In this document: positions 46,424-58,292 of the stretch, piece by piece
Position numbering within the stretch: the first letter of the stretch is position 1
Layout of the letters: every line of letters begins with the position of its first letter
Origin: Myrmaecium sp. VS I D KN 1
Lineage: Eukaryota > Ascomycota > Dothideomycetes > Valsariales > Valsariaceae
Length of the DNA: 64,000 nucleotides
Direction: 5' to 3'
NCBI GenBank assembly: GCA_019775845.1
Contig: JADQAV010000041.1
Span: forward strand, 62,001-126,000
The notes under the pieces: generated by a model
Told to the model about the DNA's origin: nothing
The model's input: only the letters and a program-made list of their open reading frames with translations
Databases searched by the model: none
Program-made: the position numbers and the translations under genes

Positions 46424-48838
46424 TCAAGCCAGCGGCCATCTAAGCCTCAACCCTTCCGCCCAACGTCCGTAAAGCACGTCGGCGAGTAACCCTGCGTGCT
46501 CCATTCCAGGCTTAGCATACCCTGGTAGCTTTCTTTCGTCAATGTAGTCTTTCGGGTCTCTCTCCACAGTGATGGCGCTTTGTCGTCGCCTATGGTGACT
46601 CTTCAGGTGCGGGTTGTTCTGGGCCATCACGAGCTTCGGTGTTCCAGGTGTTCCAGGTGTATTGGGCTCCCTTGGCTTTGAAGGGGTTCGAGATGGCGTT
46701 TGCGGCTGACCCAGCTTAGCAGGCGTGCGAGTGGGAGTTCCAGGCGGCCTCATCTCGCCGCTACTACTGCTAGAGGCGGCATTTGAGGAGGCGCGCGCGC
46801 GTAGGCCGGTCGCGGAGTCGGCGCGCATACGAGACGACGGTTCGCGAAATTCCTTCTCGGATTCTTTCGAGCTATTGGGCCTCGCCGCGAGAGCTGACAC
46901 TTTGACGGGCGTGGAAGTGAGGCCGAGAGCCGAACTGATTTTCGGATCGCCTTTTGCACGTTCGATCATCATTTTCATGAGGAGAAATTCGCCTTCAGGG
47001 TCAACACTGTCGAGAAGCTGCCAAGCCTGAGCAACGCGCGCCATGGCGTCCCGTTTACGTGCGGAGCCGATATTCGCGACGCTTTCCTGGAACAAGGGAT
47101 CCATAATCTTTGCGTAGGCGCGGCGACCGAGAAGAGATTCTTTGGTAATCGGCGTCGGGTGTATATCCGCTGGATCCTCCAACTCAAAGGAAGAAGCTGG
47201 CGGTGTGTTCTCGTCTTGTACTTGCATAGGCGAGGACTCAGCTTGGTAATAGGCCGAGACTGGTAGAATCGGAGGAGGATTGTGGGTAGCATCTGAGGTA
47301 TTCGAATAAGGGTTCGAACAGTCGCGAAGTCCGCTGCCATCTATCGTCTGCTTTTCACCAGAGACACGGCGGAATTGCCGCACAGTGGACGGCGAGTTCC
47401 CAAAAGATATATCCAGACCCAGCGGCTGCTTCTGCTGTTGGCTAACGCGGCGCGCTGTGGGGGTCTCACCAGACGGGACACGCACTGCCGTAGCAGCAGA
47501 TGAGTGCCGGGAGACAGAGCTCTTGCGTGATGCGGGGCGAGCAACAGAAGACATGGTTCCCAGCGGCGTCTCACTCAATTGCATGTGCTCCATGAGGTCT
47601 TCACAAGACTTCACTTCTCCGGAGGGAATACGGGCAAATTTTCGACGGCGAATGGTTTCCTTGGGCGCGATTGTAGCCGGCTTAACAGTATCGAAAACCC
47701 ACTCGTCCTGGTCATCCTTCGGAGATATGTCTTGCCTAAAGAAAAAGTTAGTAATGTAAGCCTGAGCGTTTCGCAAGCTTGTACTTACATTGTCTCTTCG
47801 TAGTATTTGGGATGAGACGGCTTCTCTTCCTGTGCATCCCACATCTGCTTCCGCTCAATGAGCTCGCGCATAGCCTCAACTTTACCGGCCTTTTGGACAA
47901 ACCTGTGCTTAAGAAGCTCCTTAGCGGTTGCCCGGCGATCAGGATCCTTGATCAAGCAGTGCGCAATGAAATCTTTGAAGTCTTTGCTCCATTGGTTTCC
48001 TTCTAGTCGCGGCGCTGGTGCTTTGGGAATCTGGAAAAGCACTTTCATAGGATGCATTCCGGCGTGCGGTGGCTCGCCATTGGCCATCTCCAGAGCCGTA
48101 ATACCCAATGACCATATATCCGCCTTGAAGTCGTAACCTGCCTCCTGTATGACCTCAGGCGCCATCCAAAAAGGAGTACCCACGAAGGTTTGTCGCATGG
48201 ATGCGATATTGCTCAACTGAGCAGCAACGCCAAAATCTGCGATCTTCACTTTCCCGGACTGTGACAGGAGAGTGTTGGCAGCTTTGATATCTCTGTGTAT
48301 CTTGCCCGTTGAATGGAGATAGTCCAGACCGAGCAGTAATTCACGGCAGACGATGGCGATGTGGGCTTCGCTGAAAGGCCCAGGTTTGAGCTGCTGGAGT
48401 GTTAGTATTGTCCGTCCTCATGATGCTAGCTATCTCAATGTGCTCACCAAGTCCAGACATGACCCTCCACCCAGGTACTCCATCACGATCCATAGCTTCA
48501 CTCCTTTCACAAAGGCTGTCTTGTACTGGGTAACATATGGGCTGGCGCATGAACTAAGCACTCCAATTTCTTGTTGTATCTCTGTAAGCTCATCCGGGTC
48601 GCCTTCCAAATCAATCTATGGTCATAATCAGTTGAAGAGCGGTGTGGATCGTGGGCGGGGACACTGACATGCTTGATCGCGACCAGTTCGCCGGTGGTTC
48701 GATCCATGGCCTTGTATACCACTCCAAAGCTCCCTCCTGTAGGTGCACATGGTTAATTTCAAACATTCAGAGAGTGACTTGAACGCGTGGAGACTTACTC
48801 CCGAGCTCCTCCAGCACCTGGTAATCTTCCGCCGACAT
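46424..48838 (-). CDS. Germinal-centre (Ste20-like) protein kinase, Sid1/SepL type
   Basis: Ser/Thr kinase of the Mst3/Sid1 group, which acts in the septation initiation network or related morphogenesis pathways. Exons (minus): 48838-48799, 48736-48669, 48615-48448, 48390-47789, 47735-46424; 729 aa. Kinase motifs: GRGSFGVVYK, AIKH, EYLGGGSCLDL, IHRDIKAAN, ADFGVAAQ, GTPFWMAPE and DIWSLGITALEMANGEPP. The C-terminal ~420 residues are disordered (Ser/Thr/Pro-rich, repeated TPSRTPSKP-like blocks) and end in a conserved-looking segment (DERKLPGYAKPGMEHAGLLADVLYGRWAEGL). Orthology to Sid1/SepL rather than Nak1/POD-6 is inferred from overall size and kinase sequence. The start MSAEDYQVLEELG may be extended by in-frame exons at 49069-49028 and from about 48901. 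The exon-4 acceptor is a CAGCAG tandem. Confidence 0.9.
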
Positions 48839-51800
48839 GTCGTCCGACTTCCTCGAGTAATAAACAAACGATTTCGTAGCCGCTTCCCCGGTGCCAGACT
48901 GGAAAAGACAAACAGGATATGAAGCTTTGGAGTAGGAGAGAAGGAAGAAAATTAAGAATAACCCATGTGGGTTGAGAGCGTGAGACAATTGCTGGCAGAG
49001 CAGTGGGAGCTCGCCGAGACATATGACCTGAGAGCTCTGTCGGTGACTTGTTTGGTGGCTGGTGCTCATTTCACCGCCGATAAGATAGCAGCCATAGCAA
49101 CGTGACGGCCGGAAGCACGAGGCCCATCCCCACGGTCTCGCCTCAGGCAAAATGACGGGGATGGCGCAACGACATTACGCTTGTTCGACGAGTGACGCGT
49201 GAGTTGAAGACGCCAGTAGCTACTTATCGACCTCTCTACCATGCCATCCCTCGAGTCAACTTGGCTTGCAGCTTCAAACCGCCGTACACCGCGTACCTGC
49301 AGTAGTCACCGTCCACACGCACACATACATCCTGTAGGTACACACTCAGCATCCGGCGCACTCTCTTCCTTGCCGTCTGTCCTGCTGCAACATGCTGACA
49401 AGCCTGCATGAGGTGTCACCTCCACTCCGCTTGCTGTCAAGCGCGAGAAAAGTGGGTTTTACAACGCAGTTTCTCGACAGTTGAAAAGACCGTCCTCGTT
49501 CCCCGCAACCGGCTGGTCGGTTTCTATTTACAAATTTCCACTTTCGGTCCTGGTTCGGCGGATCGAGATCTGGGCTCACTGGTCTCTTTGAAGAAAGCCA
49601 CACAACCACGGATTGCTCCTCGGGCCCGGATATAGGCTGGGAGCAACGGTAATTCCGGGTTCGTACTTCGCTCAAGGCTGTTGCCCGTTGACTTTCCTGG
49701 GCGTCATGAACCATTATGTAGCCTCTGCTTTTTCTGTTTTCTCGCTGCGAGGCATTCGACGGCACGAGCGGAAGCCATATGCAAGTACCTCATCTAACAA
49801 TCCTCCAGACGTCATCACATGGAGATGCACTCCTTCTGTTGACGAGAGGTTGCTCCGTACACAGAACTCCTCGATCTCCTCGAAAGATCTATAGTATTCC
49901 AATCTCTTGGCCAATCGGATTTCTGTGGTTGCCGTTGATGAACTGTATTTCCCTTTTGGGACATCTGAGATACAAACAACGACGTCAGCTAGTGCTTCAT
50001 GATGCGAGACGCAGCTTTATTTCACAGCCTCGACCAATAACGCTACTGTATGACTCGACGTCGTCTCCCAATACGCTGGAAACTCGAGGAGGAGCAGAGT
50101 GCGAAGTCGTAGTATGGCGGAATCGCAACACCTTAGCCAATGAAACAAGTACTGCAAATCACCATCTCCCAGACGAAGAGCGAGGAAAGAAGAGCATATA
50201 TGATTCCTGGATATCGGCTAATGCGAAGGCTCTGATAACGTTGCTCTTCCTACGCCGTACGTTGTGAGCGCTTTTCGTCTGAACTCCCTGGATATACCAT
50301 GGAGGAAGCGAAGAACTCGTCGCGAACGGGAGCCGCTCTTCCGAGAATCCGACCGGTTGGTACAGGGAAACCATCACGGATAAGGGGAGCATCTCTAATG
50401 GTATCCGAATGGAGGTACATACGGATGCCGAACAGTGGGCATAAATAGCAGCCGGTCTGCACCGCCTCGATCGCCTCCTTGTTTACGTGACTCTGCTTAC
50501 GGCTAGCTGCCGCCGACCCACATTTTACCCCTGAGAGCGGGAAGCTTCCCGTCAGCAATCTCTGGGGTCTCTCGCGCAACAAGCCGCTGGCGCCATCGTT
50601 CAGAGCCCAGAGTATGTGACCGTTGCTTTAAGCACCCTAGGAGGAAGTCCATCCTCTCCGCGTATAAAACCCCGACATGGTCTTTACACGGCGACAAGAA
50701 GTCATGAAAAACCCTCCTGGCATAGTCTTCTATCCTCACGCTTAACTCGTCCCTAAGAAATAGTTACATATGTCAGGGGTCCGTGGTTGACAGTAGCCTG
50801 TTTCACCTGAACGCTCAACCTACGGCGGTGCGTTGTAGCTGCTCCAGGTAGTGATATACTGTACTTCGAGATGCGCGGTATGATTGCGGAGGCAGTGTAT
50901 AGAAGGGATGAGAAGGAATACCGGGATCATATAGACGCGTTCTTGGCCCTCTTCTATAACATCTAGAAGATGGATGCGCTGTATGTATAATGTACGGGGG
51001 CCTTGTCGATCCTACATCGCGGATCGGGATTAAATTCACGCGTATGAGCGTCCCTCTCCGACCTGGTAGCGATGATGATGAGCGAACCGGTCAGCCTCAC
51101 TTCCACAGTCGATCGATTGAAACGGTTCAAGAGTGAAACGCAGCGCCCCCACGGCCGGTACTTCTCTGCCGTGCGCAGTAGGAGAAGACGCAGTTGGATG
51201 GACGGACGGACATGGCAGAGGGATGGCAGTGGCACCGGCATTGATTTAGGGATTGCGACAGGGGCGGCCGCGAAGTCTCGGGGTGGCTTTTGTGTTGAAC
51301 GGCGCCGGCACGCCATGACAAGCACGAGGCATCTGTGCTTCGACCGCCGAGGAGGTAGTAGTAGGTATGTAGGTATGCACTGGTATGTACGGAGGAGCGT
51401 TGGGAATCGCTCTCCTCAGACGTGTCAGCCTGTGCGAAATGACGGGGCGTCGCCCTCCCGCTTGGCTCGTTCAATGGTACAGCTAAGTGGTAGTTTGGAG
51501 TGGTAGGCTTGAAGCTCCGTCGCCGGTCAACGCCTCCGCACGCTTGTCTCATCAGTTATAATGAGGCAGCCCTGAGGGACGGGAAGGGGACTCGAGCAAC
51601 TCTAATCAGCAGAAAGGCATTCGTGACCGCATACTAGTACCTGAGCTTACTACCTTACTCCTGTCGCGCTCCCCCAAACATGCACCCCTTCCTCCTCCAT
51701 CTCCATCTTCTCTACACCTAACATGGCCTGCCCGATGGGCCCGACAAGGGAATGGGAAGATTCAACATCGCTGCTTCAGGGTTGTTGAGGGCCATTCTCC

Positions 51801-52072
51801 GCTGGATCAAGCCCAAGCTCGTCCTCTCCGCTTTCCTTTGTTTCGTCTTGTCCGAGTCCGACCACTTACATCTCCCTCCAATTAGCGAGATTTGCCAGCG
51901 TTTTCGTCACCTTCGAGCGCTGCGACAGCACCGCCGCCAGCCATTACGACCAAACCTGCCGCTCCTTACACCGACCATCCACATTCGTTGTCCTTCTGAA
52001 GCCCCCCCTGACGGCCATGATCTGAATACTTCTCTCCTCCATCCCAACAGCGCCGCCGCACCAGAACCGCCC
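48839..52072. other. 3.2 kb divergent intergenic region
   Basis: Lies between two divergent genes. The kinase promoter and a possible extra 5' exon (49069-49028) are at the left end. The right end (about 51690-52072) is probably the promoter and long leader of the DUF4048-like gene, with a possible leader intron ending near 52050. A TATAAAA-like sequence occurs at about 50663. Frames in between (for example 49346-49765 and 51072-51552) are short and have no motif. Confidence 0.4.
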
Positions 52073-53718
52073 ATGGATGCCACCTCACAACCAACCCATG
52101 TCGCCCGTCGGCGCACTACTACCGGTCACTCCGCTACCGACCTTCTCTGTTCAGGGGGGCTCACCAGCCTCAGCAGACCGCCTCCAGCGGCCCATATCGG
52201 CCGGCCACCCAGTCCTTCTACCCCTCAAACGTTCTCTCGACCCTCTCCTCGACCTATGCCGACGCACTCGCGTTCGCTCTCGCTCGCCGAGGTCGCCCGG
52301 CAGGGCAAGCGGCTTTCGTTGAACTTCCCTATACAGCCCGCTGCTGGCAGCTCTTCGCCGCGAGCACAATCACGACCTGTTTCATGGGTTAGCAGCCCGG
52401 CAACATCGCCAGAGATACCGCCATCGCCGCCCGAGGGCAACTTCTTTACCGTCCTTGCCGCACAGGAGAGACGGGTACTGGAACTCAAGGAAGAGCTCCA
52501 GAAAGCGGAGAATGATCTGGCGGAGCTCAAGAAACAATGGACCACCAATGAGAACACAAAGAAACGGGGAGATGGCCGAAGATTGCAGCCGCTTCAGCCC
52601 TTGAATACAACCCTGGCGAACCTGCCTTTCACACCTCTCCCGGACGATATCGACGGCTCCTCGATTTGGATGCAGAAAGAGATGGAACGAAGGAGGGCAT
52701 TGCTCAGTGCAACGAAACCGTCCCACAGAAAGGTCTTCAGCGGATCCCGGCACACTCGAACTCTCTCGCTGCTGTCTCCTGACAGAACAACCCACACGCC
52801 GTCTTTCCCGCAGCCATCCGATCTTCGACACTCGGAAGAGTTGCCCAGCCACAAGCCTATGGTCTCTCGGACGAATACCGTCAGCAGCGTATCAAGCCAG
52901 TCACCCGTTGATCTCGGAACTTTGCAGCGGACCGGAAAACAAATGGCCGCTGATTTCAAAGATAGTCTATTCAATTTTATCGAAGACTTGCGCCAAGCGA
53001 CTGTTGGTGACGAGGCAGTATATGGGTACCAAGGAGCCAATCCGCCAGGTCCTCTGCGACGACAGAGTAGTAGAACCAGTGCCCGAGAATCCAGGAAGCA
53101 GAATGGTCTGAGGCGCACATCCGCTAACAGCTCTCGAAAATCCACACCTCACCCGGTCACCGATGACTTGATTGATATTGGCGGTTCTTTTTGGAAGGAA
53201 AATGGGGTGGAAGCCGCATCAGGCTCCAGCCATGCCTCGAGCTCTCAAAGACACGACGAGCGGTCAAATGAAGCGGTAACACCGCCAAACAAGAGCACTA
53301 AGGTGACCGATGAATTCGAGGAGAGCTGGGATAACTGGGAATCGTCTAGCGAGAAGGTTCAGGGTACCGAGAGTAGCAGTGCTGAAGATTCCGACGGCCG
53401 TACGTCTCTATCCGTACGTAGTAGCCCGCGGACTAGCACAAGGTGATTACCGCCAACGCCGTTCTAATCGTTCCACTGCTCACCACAAGCAGCTCTGCCG
53501 GGGTACCCGATAGTCTGAACCATCGCAAATCCAAAAGGGACTCGTTGCTATGGCCGGACATAGTCAAAGAGTTCTCTCCCAGCAATCTGAAGCGCACCGC
53601 ATCACACCTCATGACAGAGTGGGAGAAATCCTTGACACCACCTCCAGAGTCGAGGCAGGCGAGTTTCGCCGATCCGGATTACATCGGCCGGTCAGCCACC
53701 CCGTTCAAATCGGATTGA
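52073..53718 (+). CDS. DUF4048-like coiled-coil protein
   Basis: Fungal protein resembling the uncharacterised DUF4048 family; function unknown. Exons 52073-53442 and 53493-53718 (GTGATT..CAG intron, 50 nt) give 531 aa. The N-terminal part has RRRTTTGHSATDLL, HSRSLSLAEVARQGKRLSLN and WVSSPATSPE. A predicted coiled coil (NFFTVLAAQERRVLELKEEL and onward, about residues 135-170) follows. Next comes WMQKEMERRRALLSATKPSH and FSGSRHTRTLSLLSP, then LGTLQRTGKQMAADFKDSLF with a helical FIEDLRQATVGDEAVYG. The last exon reads KRDSLLWPDIVKEFSPSNLK. The reading frame is open upstream to 51752, but that part is hydrophobic/His-rich and leader-like, so the MDATSQPT start was preferred. Confidence 0.7.
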
Positions 53719-54598
53719 TTGCTTTGCGCTGGCGTTGGCGAATCCTACGGGAGACGAGCACGATATGACGGCAGTCGAGACGAAGCGGAGTTTGAGCTCT
53801 TTCTTTTTAGGCGGCATCTTTCTATTCATTTCTTCGCTTTGATTTGCTACCTTTTAAACGCCATGGAGAGATACGGTTTGGAAGGGCTTCTTGCGTTTCT
53901 CCGTCGGCGTTGGAAGGAGGACACACATGCATACATCGCGTTCTTTATCATTCTGCGACCTTGAAGCGTCAGAGCCTTGTGCCAGCACGTGGGTCATTGT
54001 TATTCACTGTATATCCAAGATACCTATTCCGCGAGCACTCCTTAGCATTAGTTCCTTTGTCCTATATCATATCCTCTATTACTTCTTCAAGATTGATGGC
54101 TCTCTGTCCGCGTGATTGTCGTCGAGATCAACTGTACCCTAGTAACCCCCGATCCAGGGTGGTTGTATCACCGACACGTCGATAAACGACGGTGAAGGCG
54201 TTTGAGCTTTATCTAAAATGATTGGGAGACTGCTAGAAATATTTCTTTGCCTTGCATGTACTCCAGGCCGGAGCTAGCCGGACCCTTCCCATCCGCCGAC
54301 AAGTTGCGGAGATCGCCGCCTGATCTTTACTCCGCAACCATCTCCGGGTGTGCAACCGCAACCACCCAGCTCTTCGCATCCAACCGGGGGAAAAGAGAAA
54401 ACGAAATAGAGACCTCTCAGCACGTCCACAAGCGAATCGCACCCCTGGCGCATATTTCCTTCTTTCCTCCGCTCTTCTCCAAACCGCCGCCGACGGAGAT
54501 CGCGCCACACGAACATCGCCTTTTTTTTTCTTACTTCCTCCTCTTCGCGCATTCGGATCGTTCGACACGTATAAAGACCGAGCAAAGAGAAGAGAAAG
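53719..54598. other. Intergenic: tim22 promoter region
   Basis: About 0.9 kb between two tandem plus-strand genes. The left half should be the 3' UTR of the DUF4048-like gene. The right part is the tim22 promoter and leader, with a T-rich run at 54521-54530. No coding frame is supported. Confidence 0.45.
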
Positions 54599-55312
54599 AT
54601 GTCTTTCACACCTGGCGCGCTGCCGCCCGGCATGACGGGTGCTCCGGACACCCAGGGCTTATCGGAGCAGGAGAAGCAGATGATTAAATACGTATGTTCT
54701 CTGGGACCTCTGTCCCACCATACTTTGACCAAGGCCTAACACCACGACCGGACAGATGCAAGCGGGGATGGAGTCCTGCGTCGCGAAGACGGTCATCAGC
54801 GGCGTCATGGGCGCCGGCCTGGGCGCCGTCTTCGGCGTCTTCATGTCCTCGATGCGCTACGACAACCCCATGTCCGCCCAGGGCGCCGCCCTCTCCGCCC
54901 TGCCCATCCGCCAGCAGCTGAAGCAGGGATTCAAGGAGATCGGCCGGGCCGGCTACAGCTCCGCGAAGAACTTCGGCCTCATCGGCGCCATCTTCTCCGG
55001 TACTGAGTGCGCCGTCGAAGGGGTGAGTGGAATTCGCGCAAGCCGAGGGACATTCTTGGAGAAGGGGGTAAAGGAGGATGTGAATGGGGAGAACCTCGCT
55101 GACGATATACTTTTTTTCGCATGTTATAGTTCCGCGGCAAGTCCGACCTCTGGAACGGCGCGGTGGGCGGCTGTCTCACCGGCGCCGCCCTCGCCATCAA
55201 CGCCGGCCCCCAGGCAGCTGGCGTCGGCTGCATCGGCTTTGCCGCCTTCAGCACCGCTATCGATGCCTACATGCGTATGCCGGAGGACGAGCGGGTGAAG
55301 CCGGTCGTATAA
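54599..55312 (+). CDS. tim22: Mitochondrial inner-membrane translocase Tim22
   Basis: Channel-forming core subunit of the TIM22 complex, which inserts carrier proteins into the mitochondrial inner membrane. Exons 54599-54691, 54756-55022 and 55130-55312 all join in phase 0 to give 180 aa, a normal fungal length. The Tim17/22/23 domain shows four hydrophobic segments: [56 protein letters not shown] and [20 protein letters not shown]. Gly-rich helix-packing motifs and the conserved cysteines (about residue 39 in MESCVAK, and in SGTECAVEG) are present. The start [12 protein letters not shown] matches the typical N-terminus. It runs in tandem with the DUF4048-like gene and converges on the aminopeptidase gene. 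Confidence 0.96.
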
Positions 55313-55771
55313 GAGACCTCTAAGAACGGAGGGAGAATGATGGAGGGGGGTTGTGAGGCGACAGGCTCAATAACAGCAAAAAAGGACCGAGACACTAGGA
55401 GGCAACAAGCCGCAGTGGTTGAAGGCTTGGAATGCAGAGGGTGGCATTGCAGCGGCGTTTTTACTGTGATTTTTTTTTTTTGAGATATTGGGATATACCG
55501 ATCTTCGCTCTCCGGCACAGAAAAGGGACGGGAAATGGGACATTGGCGTTATTATGTACTTTACACGGGTTTCTGGATGTAAGATATCATGAGTGCTATG
55601 AGTTTAGGACAATTGCGAAGAGGAGATGTGGGGATTTCCCGTAGTGCATGCTTTAGGCTATAAGAATATCAAGATGACTCTGCTCGAAATGCACCCTGTA
55701 AATGCTCCTTCAAATTCCACCACACCACATGTGAAAACACTATAAACAAAGTCGACCCCTGTAAGAAGCGA
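55313..55771. other. Convergent intergenic region
   Basis: The 459 bases hold the 3' UTRs of tim22 and of the aminopeptidase gene. A T-run of ten to eleven bases is at about 55471. No gene is supported. Confidence 0.5.
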
Positions 55772-57675
55772 CTAATCACTGAACTCCTTGTCCACGCTTT
55801 CGAAGTGGTCAAGGAAGCCTTGGAAGATCTGCACACCCAGACCAGGGTCGAGGGCACCAGTAGTGGCCCGGATGGAATGCATGCTCAGCTGCGGAATGCC
55901 GGCATCAATGGCCCTGATTCCAGTTTTGGCCGAGAGCATAGGGCCAACGGTCCCACCACTCCTTGTATCGTTCCTGATCTGGAACACCTGGAGGGTCGCG
56001 CCACACTTGTCCGCGCAGCGCTTCAAGATAGCAGTGGACACCGCGTCCGTAGTCATGTGCCCGTTGCTATCTGCCGAAACGGCGAGTCCCACGTTCAGAC
56101 GCGGAGCATGATTCTCCAGGTACACATTCAGGAAATTGGGGTTGACAGCGTGGATGACGTCGGAGGACACGAGGAAGGAGTTGGCATTGGTGCGTGCAAC
56201 AATCTCCGAGGTATCTTTGTCTGTGAAGGAGGAAACAATCCTCGACATCGTAGCAGGGAGAAAATTGCCCCTTGCTCCTTGACGGAGCAGAGATCCAATC
56301 TCCTCGTCATCGAAGAGACCAACGATTTTGATGATACCGCTCCCTGAAGTAGACTTAGTACTGTTAATGAGGGCTTGATAGGCAGCCCAGCTACACAGTT
56401 TGTCGTCAATGCGGCCTGCAAAAATAAACTCCTTGTCGAGGCCACCCAAGGTAGCCGGCTGCGAGTCGAAAAGTTCGAGTTCCCAGTTCACGATACTACT
56501 ATAATCGGTAATACCGAGCTCCTTGGCAATAGCCCTTACGAGACGCTCCGGCTGAGTAGATGCAAATGTGCCCTCTCCACCTAGAATGGGTGGCGTGGGT
56601 GCCGATCCAGCGGATGCATTGGACAGGTCACTGTTGTCGAGTCCCACGATCGGCACCATCTGCGTCTCCTTGTTGAATGGTCCAGATACACCGAAATGGG
56701 GAGCAAGTGTGGGAATGCGAGCGACTAGGTTTCAGTTAGCGCTTGTTGTTACTGCTACGGTCCGCATAACTACTTACTGGGCCAGTCAAGCAAAACGAGC
56801 TTCGTAACAATCTTGCCCGAAGATTCGCGGACAAGAACACGTCCGCCAATACCGAGGTCCCTGTCCCACCATGTGCTATTCAATGCCCCAGCATACGGGG
56901 CCACTCCCAACTGCACAAATCCTGCTTTCGTCTTCAGGGTGGGTATGGGCTTGAGTTTCGCCGTCAGAGCGTCAATATGACCGGCCAAGATAGCAGCGCC
57001 GTTTCCGGGCTCATAGTCATCCCCGATAGCAAACGCGACCAGACTGCTGCCGTTGCGTTCGACAAAATACTTGCCCCCTCGCTCGAGCTTCCATTCCTTC
57101 CTTTCCGAAAGCTTGGAAAAGCCTGCGTCCTCGAGGTCCTTCACTGCCTGGTCGACAGCGTGGAAGATGGTGGGGTTATCAGTCATATATCGGAGGAAAG
57201 GCTCGGTATAGTCCGCCGGATTGAACTTGGAGGCAGGCTTCGCCACTTCCGGCTGTGGCATGGAGATCTTAGGGGGAACGGGCGGAGGAAAATAGTGATC
57301 GGGAGACGCATCATGGAAATCGTATTCGTGTTGCGGAGGCATGGAGAACCTTCCTTGGGGATGATATCGTCGCCTGCTATCGCTGGTCATGTATCTGCGG
57401 GGGTATTGCGGCACCCTTGTCTCCGGGAATGGATCGAGAGGAACGTAGTCGAAACCAGTATGCGGATCGAAGGCAGGGTTGGATCTCGCAAACTCTGCTG
57501 CTTCCATCTGATGCCTTCTGCGAAGGTCTTCGAGGGATTCGTTGAATGACTGAGCAAGAGTACGAGTCCTCTGCGGAAGCTGCTGTTGGTTAGGGGCGAC
57601 GTCCATAGGCCGAGCAGGACGTGGCAAGTCGGCGACAGAAGCCGAATGACGAAGACCGGAGACGTTCTTCGTCAT
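55772..57675 (-). CDS. ape1: Vacuolar aminopeptidase I-type metallopeptidase (M18, Ape1/Lap4)
   Basis: Zinc aminopeptidase of family M18, closest to yeast vacuolar aminopeptidase I, the main cargo of selective autophagy (Cvt pathway). Exons 57675-56778 and 56724-55772 join in phase to give 616 aa. Catalytic-domain landmarks: GHIDALTAKLKPIPT (zinc-ligand His), LGVAPYAGALNSTWWDRDLG, RIPTLAPHFGVSGPFNKETQ, LFDDEEIGS (acidic ligands and catalytic Glu) and MHSIRATTG (C-terminal His ligand). The GHIDALT form separates it from aspartyl aminopeptidase (Ape4-like AHTDSP). About 150 residues precede the core, much longer than the yeast propeptide. This extension is rich in Pro/Arg/Tyr with a helical SFNESLEDLRRRHQMEAAEF. 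Vacuolar delivery is inferred. Confidence 0.93.
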
Positions 57676-58292
57676 TGAGAGGTAAGAAGAAAGACGGTGA
57701 CTAGGGTAAAAGGAGGATCGCAGTCACTGATGATGCTGTAGGCAAACTGTGTACGGCTGGAGAGAGAGGTTGCAGGTATCCGGACAGCGCTCAGGCTGAT
57801 AACAGCGGTATCACAGGAGCTTGGGCCAACGGGTACCGGGGTCCGTGCGGCTTTAGACGTAAGAGAGGCTGGGGAAATCTGACCGCTTTGTACGCTGCAC
57901 ACAGTACTAGGATGGGGACCTGATGAAATCATTTCCAGGTTATGAGCATACTCGGATTAGCACTTGCCGGTCTAGCCAAGACGGCACTGATATCGGATGC
58001 CATGGAGAGACTTGATTAACATTTCTACCAGAACTTGGAGGTCTCCGCAGTGATGAGCATCGAGACCACCGCTTAGTCAAGCTCTCCCGCTAAACATCAC
58101 ATAGGTATCCTTCCCCGCTTGAGGTAAAGAGGAATCGAATACGAAGAACTCCTAACCAAGAATGCAGACATGTATCGCATTGTAGGAGCAATGAGTGACC
58201 ACGAAGGAAGGCGCCGCTTGCGGTACATTTCGCTTTAGAACCGACTTCAAACCACAACCGCATTGGCTTTCGCTTAGACACCTTCGAATGTA
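57676..58292. other. Intergenic spacer
   Basis: About 0.6 kb between two tandem minus-strand genes, holding the aminopeptidase promoter and the 3' UTR of the inhibitor-2 gene. A GGCGCCGGCCGCCGGC palindrome lies just before it, in the last codons of the inhibitor-2 gene. No coding frame is supported. Confidence 0.45.

Noticed and set aside
37073-48838. Five consecutive minus-strand genes considered as a biosynthetic cluster
   Set aside because: Apart from the multicopper oxidase and the unknown proteins they are regulatory/housekeeping genes (Opi1, kinase). No synthase, transporter or pathway regulator is present.
51752-52072. N-terminal extension of the DUF4048-like protein
   Set aside because: The frame is open, but the sequence is leader-like with a hydrophobic/His-rich product and a possible leader intron near its end. 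The blocks I associate with the family begin after 52073.
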